From positions 1 through 64,000 of the forward strand of contig JADGAN010000026.1 of assembly GCA_015231955.1 (NCBI GenBank): a stretch of 64,000 nucleotides of DNA. Reading direction: 5' to 3'. Origin of the DNA: Oligoflexia bacterium (GTDB lineage: Bacteria; Bdellovibrionota; Bacteriovoracia; Bacteriovoracales; Bacteriovoracaceae). Below, one piece after another: positions 36,454 to 45,864 of the stretch. The notes under the pieces were generated by a model, which was not told the DNA's origin, did no database searches, and worked only from the letters and a program-made list of their open reading frames with translations. How positions within the stretch are numbered: position 1 is the stretch's first letter; every line of letters begins with the position of its first letter. Made by a program: the position numbers and the translations under genes.

Positions 36454-38586
36454 ATGAACGAAAACAAACGCGAGTTTAAGTACAACTATGGCGGCAAAGA
36501 GATCATTATCGAAACAGGAAGACTTGCCAAACAAGCAGATGGCGCTGTCTTTATCACCTGTGAGGGAACACAAATCTTGTCCACTGTGGTCTCTGCTAAA
36601 GAGGTTGGAGAAGAGCAAGACTTCTTTCCTTTGCTCGTGGATTATAAAGAAAAATTTTATGCCGCCGGAAAATTTCTAGGTGGTGTTAACAAACGAGAAG
36701 GACGTCCAAGTAATGCGGAAATTCTTCTCATGAGAATGGTGGATCGTCCTTTTCGCCCGCTCTTTCCTAGCGGTTATTACTATGAAACTATTATTCAAGC
36801 GACGGTACACTCCTTCGATCCTAGTGCCGATCCCGAAGTGTTTGCAGGCGTCGCCTCTGCGGCCGCGCTTGCAATCTCCGATGTCCCTTTTAATGGGCCT
36901 GCAGGCTTTTGTAAAGTGGGACGTATTAATGGAGAATTTGTTTTAAACCCTTCTCTAAACGATTGGGATAAGTCCGATTTAGAGTTGGTGGTTGCTGGCT
37001 CTAAAGATGCAATTTTGATGGTAGAGGGCGAGGCCGATGAGCTTCCTGAAGAGGTGATGGTTGAGGCCATCATGTGGGCGCACGAACACATCAAGGGACT
37101 TTGTGAATTTATTGAAAGTGTAGCGAAGGCCGTAGGCAAACCCAAACGTGCTTACACTTCAGTTACTCCTAACAACGCCGTTATGGAGATGTTACGAAAA
37201 AATCATGAGGCCACTGCTCGCGCCTGCCTGGCAATTTCCGATAAGCTAAAGCGACAACTTTCCGTGCAAGAGTTTGAAGCACAAGTGACAAAAGAGTTGG
37301 AGTCTCCTACAGAGAGAGCAAAGTATGGGTTTGCCGAGGGCGATAAGTTAGGCAAAAAGATTCACGCCGCTGTTGATGAGTTTATCTCTGAAATCATGCG
37401 AGAAGATATTTTAAACCGGGGCAAGCGCATTGCTGGTCGTGCTTTAACCGAAGTGCGCCCCATTGAAACCGAAGTGAGTGTGTTAAAAAGGCCTCACGGC
37501 TCTTCTCTCTTTACTCGTGGAGAGACGCAAGTGTTGGCAGCAGTGACCTTAGGCGGAAAAGAGGGTGATCAGTTGGCCGACTCCATTGCCGGTGTCAGTT
37601 ATGATCACTTTTATCTGCACTACACCTTTGCTCCCTACTCTGTGGGTGAGGCCCGTGGTTATCGCGGCGTGGGCCGGCGAGAGATTGGGCATGGAAACTT
37701 GGCAGAGCGAGCACTTCGCAAATTACTTCCCAAAGACGACAGCTATCAGTATACCACCAGAATCACTTGTGAGGTGACCGAGTCCAACGGCTCCTCTTCC
37801 ATGGGTTCGGTCTGCTCTGGCTCGATGGCGCTGATGGATGCTGGAGTTCCTCTGCGTGCTGCAGTTGCAGGGGTAGCGATGGGACTCATCAAAGAGGGTG
37901 AGAAGTTTGTAATTTTAACCGACATTTTAGGTGATGAGGATCACCTTGGCGATATGGATTTTAAAGTTGCTGGAACGACCAAGGGGATTTCGGCAATTCA
38001 AATGGATATTAAGATTGCAGGGGTGAGCAAGGAGATTTTCCAGCAAGCACTAAAGCAAGCGTACGAAGGACGCCTACATATCTTAGGAGAGATGGCCAAA
38101 AGTATTGCAAGGCCACGCTCTGAGTACAAAGAGGGTGTACCACGAATCATGACAACGAAAATCGAACCCGATAGGATTGGGGCCCTTATTGGTCCTTCAG
38201 GGAAGAATATCAAAGCATTACAAGAGGAGTTTAAGGTAACTGTTGAGGTGACCGACGATGGTAAGGTTAAGGTGCTTGGCAGTGATACCAATAAACTCAA
38301 AGAGGCGATAGCCACCATTGATATGCAAATCAATGGTCCAAAGATGAATGGCGATTATGAAGGGGTGGTTGTCTCTATTAAGGAGTATGGTGCTTTTGTT
38401 GATCTTGCTCCCAACGTCTCTGGACTACTCCACGTCTCTGAGATCTGCTCTGATCGTGTAAAAAGTGTGGAAGAGTTTTTAGATGTTGGTGATAAGCTCA
38501 CTGTTCGTGTGGTCGAGATCGATCGTTATGGAAAGATTAAGCTTTCGGCCAAGGCAGTTAAAGCGCTAACCAAAAAAAGTAAATAG
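36454..38586 (+). CDS. pnp: Polyribonucleotide nucleotidyltransferase (PNPase)
   Basis: This 710-residue protein phosphorolytically degrades RNA from the 3' end. Domains in order: a first RNase PH core (about 10-145), a helical linker, a second RNase PH core (about 310-540) with TRGETQVLAAVTLGG, ESNGSSSMGSVCSGS and DILGDEDHLGDMDFKVAGT carrying the catalytic aspartates, a KH domain (IEPDRIGALIGPSGKNIKAL) and an S1 domain (YEGVVVSIKEYGAFVDLAP). Length and motifs are all standard. GGAG precedes the ATG by about nine bases. A long leader with a strong dyad separates it from rpsO. Confidence 0.97.
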   Translation: MNENKREFKYNYGGKEIIIETGRLAKQADGAVFITCEGTQILSTVVSAKEVGEEQDFFPLLVDYKEKFYAAGKFLGGVNKREGRPSNAEILLMRMVDRPFRPLFPSGYYYETIIQATVHSFDPSADPEVFAGVASAAALAISDVPFNGPAGFCKVGRINGEFVLNPSLNDWDKSDLELVVAGSKDAILMVEGEADELPEEVMVEAIMWAHEHIKGLCEFIESVAKAVGKPKRAYTSVTPNNAVMEMLRKNHEATARACLAISDKLKRQLSVQEFEAQVTKELESPTERAKYGFAEGDKLGKKIHAAVDEFISEIMREDILNRGKRIAGRALTEVRPIETEVSVLKRPHGSSLFTRGETQVLAAVTLGGKEGDQLADSIAGVSYDHFYLHYTFAPYSVGEARGYRGVGRREIGHGNLAERALRKLLPKDDSYQYTTRITCEVTESNGSSSMGSVCSGSMALMDAGVPLRAAVAGVAMGLIKEGEKFVILTDILGDEDHLGDMDFKVAGTTKGISAIQMDIKIAGVSKEIFQQALKQAYEGRLHILGEMAKSIARPRSEYKEGVPRIMTTKIEPDRIGALIGPSGKNIKALQEEFKVTVEVTDDGKVKVLGSDTNKLKEAIATIDMQINGPKMNGDYEGVVVSIKEYGAFVDLAPNVSGLLHVSEICSDRVKSVEEFLDVGDKLTVRVVEIDRYGKIKLSAKAVKALTKKSK

Positions 38587-38594
38587 TTATTAAT

Positions 38595-39047
38595 ATGGAA
38601 ATCAAAATAAAGCTTCTCCCTCACTTTGATAAGTGCCTTCCCCTTCCCACCTATGCTACAAACTGGGCATCTGGGGCAGATGTGCGTGCACAGGTGCTGG
38701 AGGGGAGCTTTATCGAGATTAAACCAGGAGAACGAAAGCTTATCCCGACCGGATTTTGTGTAGAGATCCCTTTTGGTTTTGAGTTGCAAGTAAGGCCTAG
38801 ATCTGGGCTTTCGCTCAAGACAGGATTAATGATCTTAAATGCTCCTGGCACCATCGATGCCGACTATCGGGGTGAAGTCTCCATTATCGTGGGGAACCTT
38901 GGTAATAGTGTTGAGGTTATCAAGCATGGTGATCGTATCGCTCAGCTCGTGCTGGCGCCAGTGGCACGTGCAACCTTTATGGTCTCTGACTCCATCAGTG
39001 AGTGTGAACGTGGCAGTGGCGGTTTTGGGCACACTGGTCTTACCTGA
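38595..39047 (+). CDS. dut: dUTP diphosphatase
   Basis: This 150-residue trimeric dUTPase hydrolyses dUTP to dUMP and pyrophosphate, keeping uracil out of DNA. All five motifs are present: GADVRA, RPRSGLSLKTGL, APGTIDADYRGEV, GDRIAQLVLAP and the P-loop-like GSGGFGHTG at the C-terminus. It starts eight bases after the pnp stop without a visible ribosome site, so translation probably depends on pnp. Confidence 0.96.
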   Translation: MEIKIKLLPHFDKCLPLPTYATNWASGADVRAQVLEGSFIEIKPGERKLIPTGFCVEIPFGFELQVRPRSGLSLKTGLMILNAPGTIDADYRGEVSIIVGNLGNSVEVIKHGDRIAQLVLAPVARATFMVSDSISECERGSGGFGHTGLT

Positions 39048-39161
39048 AAAATTTTCTCACCGAATAAAAAAATCTTAAAACAGGGTTGACTCTTTTTGGT
39101 ACAGCGCATAGGATGCGCCGTAAAAACAGTTTATTCACTTTTTTTAGGAGGAAGGAAATTG

Positions 39162-40001
39162 ATGAATACGATTATGAATTCTGGCCGAATCTGCTTATTG
39201 CTACTTTTGTTTGTACTGGCAAATTTAGGCGCATCACTAGTGGAAGCAGCAGAGGAGAAGAGTATGGACAAGGTCGCCTTTAGGAATATCGAAGTAAGTG
39301 GTGAAGTGGAGGAAGAGGAGGATGCTCCCGATCAAGAGCTGCAAAATATCGATCGTGAGTTACGCAATAACAAAAAGAATTTAAAGTTACTCACTCAGAA
39401 AGAGGGAAAGTATAAAAAATTAGTGAATGTAGTGGAGAAAATGAGTGAACGCCACATTGAGTACGTCTCGGCCAAGGGCGATTACGAGGATGTGGTAGGA
39501 AAGTATAATAAACAAGTGGAGTGCAGTACTAGCATCAACAAAGATAAAGCTGAGTGCCAAGAGATTTTTCCTTCGAAAAAGCAGGAAAAGGTAGATGCCG
39601 CGGCCGCAACTTCAGCTCCAGCTTCAACGCCAACCTCTGCCGCCACCAGTAATAGCAAGCAAGATCGCCGTGAATTAACTCAATATGCGAAGGAAGATGT
39701 GTTTAACACACTCCAAGCAAAGCGCTCAGAACTGCGTGAATGCCACAAGGGTGAATTAATAGAGGGGCAGATACAAGAGGGAAGTGTTGACGTCAGCATC
39801 GTTATCAGTGGTAATGGCCAAGTGGTGGAGGCCGCTGTGAAGGAGAGTGAGGCGAGTTTCTCCTCAAAGATGATCAGCTGTATAAGCTCCGTTATTCATA
39901 GAACCAGCTTTCCCTCTACACCTAACCGCCGTATGGTGAAAGTCATGCAACCAATGACCTTTAACAAGATCGAAGTTTTAGTCAAAGCACTCTATCGTTA
40001 G
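39162..40001 (+). CDS. Exported protein with AgmX/PglI-like C-terminal domain
   Basis: The ATG at 39162 follows AGGAGGAAGG and opens a signal peptide (to about EAAEEKS); an in-frame ATG at 39096 has no ribosome site. Residues about 35-130 form an acidic coiled-coil stretch, then an Ala/Pro/Ser/Thr linker. The last 95 residues match the AgmX/PglI C-terminal fold: ELRECHKGEL, EGSVDVSIVISGNGQVVEAAV, MISCISSVIHRTSFP and a final strand. Two cysteines are placed as in the family. These TonB-C-like domains are named after gliding motility proteins of myxobacteria and are common in Bdellovibrio-like genomes. The function here is unknown. Confidence 0.75.
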   Translation: MNTIMNSGRICLLLLLFVLANLGASLVEAAEEKSMDKVAFRNIEVSGEVEEEEDAPDQELQNIDRELRNNKKNLKLLTQKEGKYKKLVNVVEKMSERHIEYVSAKGDYEDVVGKYNKQVECSTSINKDKAECQEIFPSKKQEKVDAAAATSAPASTPTSAATSNSKQDRRELTQYAKEDVFNTLQAKRSELRECHKGELIEGQIQEGSVDVSIVISGNGQVVEAAVKESEASFSSKMISCISSVIHRTSFPSTPNRRMVKVMQPMTFNKIEVLVKALYR

Positions 40002-40053
40002 ATAGATAAATCTTCAGAAAATTTTTCTTCTCACTTCCAGGTATTTAGAGGTA

Positions 40054-40076
40054 TTTTAAAGTTATACACTTTAAAA
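40054..40076. promoter_or_regulatory. Inverted repeat in the prc leader
   Basis: TTTTAAAGT-TATAC-ACTTTAAAA is an exact 9-base dyad whose right arm touches the GGGG ribosome site of prc. Its left arm and loop repeat the pnp-leader motif (TTTTAAAGCTATAC at 36317). Confidence 0.45.
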
Positions 40077-40088
40077 GGGGCGATTTTT

Positions 40089-42575
40089 GTGAAAAGAGTC
40101 TTACTTTTGGTTCTGATGGTTCTTTCCTGTATAGGAGTTTATTTAGGATTTGCAGAGATTTTAACTTCTGGCCACTCGTTACTCTCTTACGCTTCTTATG
40201 AACAAGAACAGAGCGTGGACACAAGGGTGGGAAGCTCTGATATTCGAAATTTAACAGGTGGGGTGACTGGTAGTAGTAAAGAGGGAGAGGAGAGTAAGTC
40301 TCCAGGAAAGAAAACGACTGACGGTAGCATCGTTTTAGAGGCGAGACCCACAGGAGATACTACCGCAAGTGATCGGCTTCGAGATCAGCTACTGGGAAAT
40401 TTAGTGAAACATCGCTTAGAGCTTATGCACTTTACGCAAAAGCAGATTAATGATGACCTTTCAGAGAAAGCATTCGATCTTTTCCTTGAGCGCATTGATC
40501 CTGGAAAACAGTTTTTGCTTCAAGAAGATATAACTGCTTTAAGTAAGTATAAAAAATTGATCGATGATGAGATGAGTTCCGGTAACTTTGAATTGGTAGC
40601 TGCCAGTAGTGTGATTTTAAAACGCAGAATTGATGAGGTCTCCACCATTGTGGAGACGTTGCTAAAGACCCCCTTTGATTTTAATAAGAAAGAGTTTTTA
40701 GAGTCGGATGCAAAGAAGCGAAAGTTTGCGGCCAACAAGAGTGAGCTTACCGATCTTTGGAGAAAAATCTTAAAGTATAATGTCCTTAATAGTTATCTTA
40801 CGACGATTGAAGAGGAGAAAGAGAAAGAGGAGTCACTAACGGCAGCGGCAGCGGCAGCAACAGCAACAGCAACAGCGACTGCAACCGGAGGAGGCAAAAC
40901 TCCCCCCGCTCCGAAAGCAACCCCAGATAAAAAGCTTTCTCAGGCAGAAATGGAGAAGAAGGCAACTGAAGAGACCTTGAAAAATTACCGTCGTCTCTTT
41001 TCACGCATGAAACAACAAGATCATAACGATGAATTAGACCTCTTTTTCAATGCAGTGGCGATGGTGTTTGATCCGCATACCAACTATATGCCTCCACAAA
41101 AGAAAGAGGACTTTGATATTGAGATGAAAGGCTCCTTGGAAGGCATTGGAGCGCTTCTTAAAGAGGATGGGCCCTACATTAAAGTGGTCAAAATTATCCC
41201 TGGAAGCGCTTCAGCTAAAGCAAAACTTTTAGGTCCTGAAGATACTATCTTGAAAGTTGGTCAAGGAGAGGATGGGGAGTTTGTGGATGTGGTGAACATG
41301 CGTATCACTGATGCGGTAAAACTCATTCGTGGAACCAAGGGATCCAAAGTGCGTCTCACCGTGAAAAAACCAACAGGAGAAGTGAAGATCTTCTCTATTG
41401 TTCGCGATGTAGTACAAATTGAAGAGTCGTATGCTAAGGGGTCACTTGTCGAATTTCAAGGAAGCGAAAAGAAGTTTGGATATATCTACCTTCCTAAATT
41501 TTATCGTGACTTTGAGGCGCAAGCAGAGGGACAGATTCCTCGCAACTGCACTGACGATGTCAAGGCGATCCTAGAAAAGTTTACCAAGGCCAAAGTCTCT
41601 GGGGTGATCTTAGATTTAAGAAACAATGGAGGAGGGGCGCTAGAAGATGCCAAACTTTTAAGTGGTCTTTTCATTTCCAAAGGCCCGATTGTACAAGTTC
41701 GCCAAAGTAATGCAGGAAAAGATGTGCTTTATGATAGTGACGATGGCATCTCTTACTCGGGGCCACTGGTGGTGCTGATCAATCGTTTTAGTGCCTCCGC
41801 CTCGGAGATTGTTGCAGGCGCGCTTCAAGATTATGGAAGAGCGGTGGTAATCGGTGGTGATCACTCCCATGGCAAGGGAACGGTTCAGCTCTTTTTAAAT
41901 CTGGATCAAGGGATGGATCGGATTGCCAAAAGTTTGTTACCGCTTGGGGCACTAAAGGTCACCATTCAAAAGTTTTATCGGGTCAATGGTAGTTCTACTC
42001 AATATAAAGGGGTGATTCCCGATATCATTCTTCCCGATCCACTGGAAGGGTTGGATACTAGTGAGAAGAGTTTGGACTATTCGCTAAAATGGGATGAGGT
42101 GCGACCGCTCTCCTTTGATAAGTGGAAAGGCGATTTGAAGATTTCTAAACTTGTCGACCAAAGTAAAAAACGGGTGCAAAAGAGTGATAAGTTTCAAAAG
42201 TTGCAAAAGACCATCTCTCTGCTCAAAAAGCGCCGTGAGGCAACCTTAGTCTCACTTAATATAAACGATATGCGAGCGGAACAAGAGGTTTTTCGTGCTG
42301 AGAATAAGCAGTATCGTGTTGATCAGGTGAATAATAAGATTTTAGTCTTTAAAGAGCAGGGTGGAAAGTTTACCAAGCTTGATCTTCCTCTGATCAATGA
42401 GGAAAGTGAAAACCAAAAAAAGAAGGGGAAAAATGGTAAAACTCCCTCGCTGGTGTTTGATGGGGATGATACAGGGGAGGATAGTGAGAATGACTGGTTT
42501 GATGGGCTAAGGAAAAATCCTTACGTTGATGAGGCCATGAGTGTGCTGATGGACATGAATAACAGCACACTCTAA
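40089..42575 (+). CDS. prc: Carboxy-terminal processing (tail-specific) protease Prc
   Basis: This 828-residue periplasmic S41 serine protease starts at a GTG with GGGG upstream. A signal ends near LSC, compatible with a lipoprotein. An N-terminal helical domain (KQINDDLSEKAFDLFLERID) is interrupted by an Ala/Thr-rich repeat (about 252-266, encoded by GCAGCG/GCAACA units). A PDZ domain follows (GSLEGIGALLKEDGPYIKVV to VKLIRGTKGSKVRLTV). The catalytic part has LDLRNNGGGALEDA, NRFSASASEI with nucleophile Ser570 and GKGTVQ with general base Lys596. A Prc-type C-terminal domain closes the protein. The enzyme trims C-termini of envelope proteins and controls peptidoglycan hydrolases in enterobacteria. 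Confidence 0.92.
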   Translation: MKRVLLLVLMVLSCIGVYLGFAEILTSGHSLLSYASYEQEQSVDTRVGSSDIRNLTGGVTGSSKEGEESKSPGKKTTDGSIVLEARPTGDTTASDRLRDQLLGNLVKHRLELMHFTQKQINDDLSEKAFDLFLERIDPGKQFLLQEDITALSKYKKLIDDEMSSGNFELVAASSVILKRRIDEVSTIVETLLKTPFDFNKKEFLESDAKKRKFAANKSELTDLWRKILKYNVLNSYLTTIEEEKEKEESLTAAAAAATATATATATGGGKTPPAPKATPDKKLSQAEMEKKATEETLKNYRRLFSRMKQQDHNDELDLFFNAVAMVFDPHTNYMPPQKKEDFDIEMKGSLEGIGALLKEDGPYIKVVKIIPGSASAKAKLLGPEDTILKVGQGEDGEFVDVVNMRITDAVKLIRGTKGSKVRLTVKKPTGEVKIFSIVRDVVQIEESYAKGSLVEFQGSEKKFGYIYLPKFYRDFEAQAEGQIPRNCTDDVKAILEKFTKAKVSGVILDLRNNGGGALEDAKLLSGLFISKGPIVQVRQSNAGKDVLYDSDDGISYSGPLVVLINRFSASASEIVAGALQDYGRAVVIGGDHSHGKGTVQLFLNLDQGMDRIAKSLLPLGALKVTIQKFYRVNGSSTQYKGVIPDIILPDPLEGLDTSEKSLDYSLKWDEVRPLSFDKWKGDLKISKLVDQSKKRVQKSDKFQKLQKTISLLKKRREATLVSLNINDMRAEQEVFRAENKQYRVDQVNNKILVFKEQGGKFTKLDLPLINEESENQKKKGKNGKTPSLVFDGDDTGEDSENDWFDGLRKNPYVDEAMSVLMDMNNSTL

Positions 42576-42611
42576 CAAAAGCAGCAAACTAAGAAATAAA
42601 GATCAAAATTT

Positions 42612-44237
42612 ATGCTACAAACACTCCTTTATAATGGTGCGATCTGCACTAAAAATGGTTCCTATGAGTTTCGTTATAAGTGGCTGGCGGTGCGTGCTGG
42701 GCGTGTCTGGCACCTAGGGGAGGAGAGTGGTGATGAACCACTTAGAGTGATGAAAGCGTTTATCTCCAGCAAGACCAAGGTGATCGATCTGCAAGGGGGC
42801 ACACTTTTTCCCGCCTTCTTTGATTCACACTTGCACCTCCTCGGTATAGGGAGAATCGCCAAGCGCTTAAATCTTAGCGGGGTGACTTCACTCCTAGAGG
42901 TGCGAAGACGAGTGAGTGAGGTGGCCGCCAAGCTTTCTCCAGGAGAGTGGATTTTAGGCCGTGGTTGGGATCAGAATTTGTGGGAGGGGCAAGCGATGCC
43001 CACGCTGCACGACCTTGACGACATCACAGCTAGTAACCCCGTTTTCTTAGTGCGTGTTGATGGACATGCGGCCTTAGTCAACTCAGCAGCGCTAAAGCTT
43101 GCTGGAGTCACTTCGGAGCGAGGGAAAGTTGCAGGAGGAGAGTATACACAAGGGCTCCTCATCGATAATGCCATCTCCTTGGTAGAAAAGTTGTTGCCAG
43201 AGGAGGGGCGAAGTGAACGCCTTGCCTACCTTGAAAGTTCCCTATCACTTTGTAAGGCGGCCGGGCTTGGAGGCGTGGTCGATGTGCAGGTGAGCTTGCG
43301 TGATCTTGATCTCTTTGCAAACTTTTTTAACGAGAAGCGATCGCTTCGAGTCTTTGCAATGATCGATGGGCACGATAGTGCGGCCCATGAGATGTTAGAG
43401 CATAGGGATGAATTTTATTGGAAGGAGTTTTTAGGCCGCTATAACTCTCCTTTTTTTAAAGTGGTGGGTATGAAGTTTTATGCCGATGGAGCACTCGGAT
43501 CGCGTGGGGCGCTCTTAAAAGAGCGATATGCTGATGCTGCTGATGCTGATGCTCGAGGGTTGGAGGTGCTCTCTAAGCAGGAGATGCAGCGATACTTTGA
43601 GAAGGCCTTTAAGGTGGGTCTGCAAGTGTCGGTGCACGCCTTAGGCGATCTTGCGGTTAGCAATGTTTTGGATGTGGGAGAGGCGATTTTAGCACAAAAA
43701 CAGATTAGAAAAGTGAAGCTTAGGATTGAACACCTAGAGGTGTTGGATCCTAAAGATATTGCGCGAATGCAAGCACTCTTGGCAGTCGCCTCCATTCAAG
43801 CAGTACACCTGGTGGATGATAGTCCTTGGCTGGCTTTACGTTTAGGAGAGGTACGCACGAAGGAGCGCGTCTCTCTTTGGCGCTCCCTTTTAAAGGGTGG
43901 GGTGCTGGTGGCCAATGGAACCGATGCTCCGATTGCAAACTTATCGCCGATAGAGAGCTTTTTAAGTTTAATCACCAGGAAGAGTGCCAGTGGCGCTGCC
44001 TATAGCGGAATTAATTTGCAAGAGGCGCTGACAGCAGAAGAGGCCTTAGAGGCGATGACGGAGAGTGGTTTTAAAAGTGTTGGGGAGAGTGAGAGTGGCG
44101 ATTTTGGAAAGATTGCCATTGGCAGGTATGCAGACTTTACACTTTTGTCGAAAAATATTTTAAGTGCATCAATGGAAGAGATTAGGGAGTGTAAGCTGCT
44201 TTTGCAGATGGTGGCCGGGGAGTGCACCTTTGAATAA
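42612..44237 (+). CDS. Metal-dependent amidohydrolase, YtcJ type
   Basis: This 541-residue amidohydrolase family 3 protein has no signal peptide. Key motifs: FFDSHLHLLGIG (metal HxH), WILGRGWDQNLW, KFYADGALGSRGALL, SVHALGDLAVS, LRIEHLEVL and NGTDAPIANLSP, followed by FGKIAIGRYADFTLLS closing the composite beta-domain. All expected metal ligands are visible. Substrates of YtcJ-like enzymes are usually unknown (N-substituted amino acids or cyclic amides are candidates). The next gene starts eight bases before its stop. Confidence 0.88.
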   Translation: MLQTLLYNGAICTKNGSYEFRYKWLAVRAGRVWHLGEESGDEPLRVMKAFISSKTKVIDLQGGTLFPAFFDSHLHLLGIGRIAKRLNLSGVTSLLEVRRRVSEVAAKLSPGEWILGRGWDQNLWEGQAMPTLHDLDDITASNPVFLVRVDGHAALVNSAALKLAGVTSERGKVAGGEYTQGLLIDNAISLVEKLLPEEGRSERLAYLESSLSLCKAAGLGGVVDVQVSLRDLDLFANFFNEKRSLRVFAMIDGHDSAAHEMLEHRDEFYWKEFLGRYNSPFFKVVGMKFYADGALGSRGALLKERYADAADADARGLEVLSKQEMQRYFEKAFKVGLQVSVHALGDLAVSNVLDVGEAILAQKQIRKVKLRIEHLEVLDPKDIARMQALLAVASIQAVHLVDDSPWLALRLGEVRTKERVSLWRSLLKGGVLVANGTDAPIANLSPIESFLSLITRKSASGAAYSGINLQEALTAEEALEAMTESGFKSVGESESGDFGKIAIGRYADFTLLSKNILSASMEEIRECKLLLQMVAGECTFE

Positions 44238-44910
44238 TCGACAACTTTGGATCGATTTTGTTCGAGGGATAGCGGTGCTGCTCATGATCTTTTACCACCA
44301 GGTGTTTGACCTCTATAGCTTGGGGATTTTAGAGGTGGAGCTTTGGAAAAATCCCTTTTGGTTTTATCTACCACGCCTTATCGTTTTTTTGTTTCTCTTT
44401 TGTGTTGGAGTAGCACTGACGATTGTTCATGGCCCTACTATTTTATGGAAAAAATTTTGGAGGAGGTTGCTGCCTCTTATCGCCTATGCACTTTTTATTT
44501 CTCTCTTCACCTTTATATTCTATCGTGAACAGTGGATCTATTTTGGAACGCTTCACTGTATTGCTCTTAGCTCACTTTTAGCGCTACCTCTACTCTCAAG
44601 GCCTAAGCTTGCGTTTGGCATCTGTGTGGGAATTAATCTTTTATTCTGCTTGAAAATAGTTCCAGGGGAGACTATTCCCTCGGTCACAAGCTTTGGCCCC
44701 TCAATGGATTTTGAACCCATCTTTCCTTGGTTTTCGGTGGTGGCCCTTGGCATCGCTTTTCGTCACTTGATGGTAAAGCAAGGATGGGTGTTTTCTCTAC
44801 CCGATATTCGCCTGATCACCTTTTGTGGGCGTCATGCGCTCCTCCTCTATTTTTTACATAGGCCTGTTGTCTTTTTAGTAGCAATGCTTTTAAATTTCAT
44901 ACTAAGATAA
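44230..44910 (+). CDS. DUF1624 multi-helix membrane protein
   Basis: I placed the start at TTG 44230, six bases after GGGGAG and just before LNNRQLWIDFVRGIAVLLMI, where homology begins. The upstream in-frame ATG at 44164 would add 22 unrelated residues. About seven helices follow. The RQLWIDFVRGIAVLLMIFYH start and FLFCVGVAL belong to the DUF1624 (heparan-alpha-glucosaminide N-acetyltransferase-like) group of acyltransferase-type membrane proteins. The actual substrate is unknown. Its overlap with the amidohydrolase gene suggests they are translated together. Confidence 0.75.
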   Translation: MNNRQLWIDFVRGIAVLLMIFYHQVFDLYSLGILEVELWKNPFWFYLPRLIVFLFLFCVGVALTIVHGPTILWKKFWRRLLPLIAYALFISLFTFIFYREQWIYFGTLHCIALSSLLALPLLSRPKLAFGICVGINLLFCLKIVPGETIPSVTSFGPSMDFEPIFPWFSVVALGIAFRHLMVKQGWVFSLPDIRLITFCGRHALLLYFLHRPVVFLVAMLLNFILR

Positions 44911-44948
44911 GTTTCCCATTGCTTTGTAACCTTATGATGAGAGGATCT

Positions 44949-45851
44949 ATGAATAAGGAAAAAACTAAGACAGTACTCATTGACTCTTTTCTTGAACTCA
45001 TTCGTAAAACTTCAGCAGAACTTCCTCCTGATATAATCACTGCACTCACTTACTACGCTAAACAAGAGGATGCCAACACCAAGGCCTCTTGGGCGGTGGA
45101 GCTTATGGAGGAGAATATTAAGCTTGCTAAGGAGAAGAGCGCTCCTTTATGTCAAGATACAGGATCGTTGCTCTTTTATGTGGATTATCATTCAGGACTA
45201 GGCGTTTCTACTTTAGAGCTAAAGAGCGCGATTCAAAAGGCGGTGATCCTGGCGACAGAGAAGGGGTACTTACGACAAAACTCCATAAACTCCATTACCG
45301 GAAAAAATGAGCCGAGCAATGTTGGACCCTCTCATCCCCATATTCTCTTTGAGGAGCAAGGAGAAGAGTTTATCGATGCACGTCTGATTTTAAAGGGAGG
45401 GGGTTGTGAAAATGTGGGCGTCCAGTATTCACTTCCTCATGCGCCTTTAAGTGCAGGTCGCGATTTAGAGGGGGCAAAACGGGTGATTCTCGATGCAGTT
45501 TTGCAGGCGCAAGGGAAAGGGTGCAGTCCAGGTTACCTTGGAGTGTGCATTGGTGGTGATCGTAGCAGTGGTTATGAAGAGTCAAAACGGCAACTGCTGC
45601 GAGCAGTGAGTGATGAAAACCCTCTTCCAGAGTTAAAACATTTGGAACAGGAGATTGTAGAAATGGCAAATCAACTGGGAATTGGGCCTATGGGTTTTGG
45701 AGGCAAAACTACACTTTTTGGATGCAAGATTGGCCACTTAAATCGCTTGCCGGCTTCCTTCTTTGTGACTATCTCTTATATGTGCTGGTCCTATCGTAGG
45801 CAAGGGATGCGACTAGCAAGTGATTTTACCATAAGCAAATGGCACTACTAA
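44949..45851 (+). CDS. Fumarate hydratase class I, alpha subunit
   Basis: The ATG at 44949 has GAGAGG upstream; the open frame extends ten codons earlier. This is the N-terminal half of a two-subunit iron-sulfur hydro-lyase: CQDTGSLLFYVDY, LRQNSINSITGKN, NVGPSHPHILFEE, LKGGGCENVGVQYSLPH, GCSPGYLGVCIGGDR and GFGGKTTLFGCKIGHL. Three conserved cysteines for the 4Fe-4S cluster lie in CQDTG, GGGCEN and GVCIGGD. It converts fumarate and malate. L-tartrate dehydratase (TtdA) has the same fold and cannot be fully excluded. The beta subunit follows 13 bases downstream. Confidence 0.88.
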   Translation: MNKEKTKTVLIDSFLELIRKTSAELPPDIITALTYYAKQEDANTKASWAVELMEENIKLAKEKSAPLCQDTGSLLFYVDYHSGLGVSTLELKSAIQKAVILATEKGYLRQNSINSITGKNEPSNVGPSHPHILFEEQGEEFIDARLILKGGGCENVGVQYSLPHAPLSAGRDLEGAKRVILDAVLQAQGKGCSPGYLGVCIGGDRSSGYEESKRQLLRAVSDENPLPELKHLEQEIVEMANQLGIGPMGFGGKTTLFGCKIGHLNRLPASFFVTISYMCWSYRRQGMRLASDFTISKWHY

Positions 45852-45864
45852 GAGGGATTTTAAG

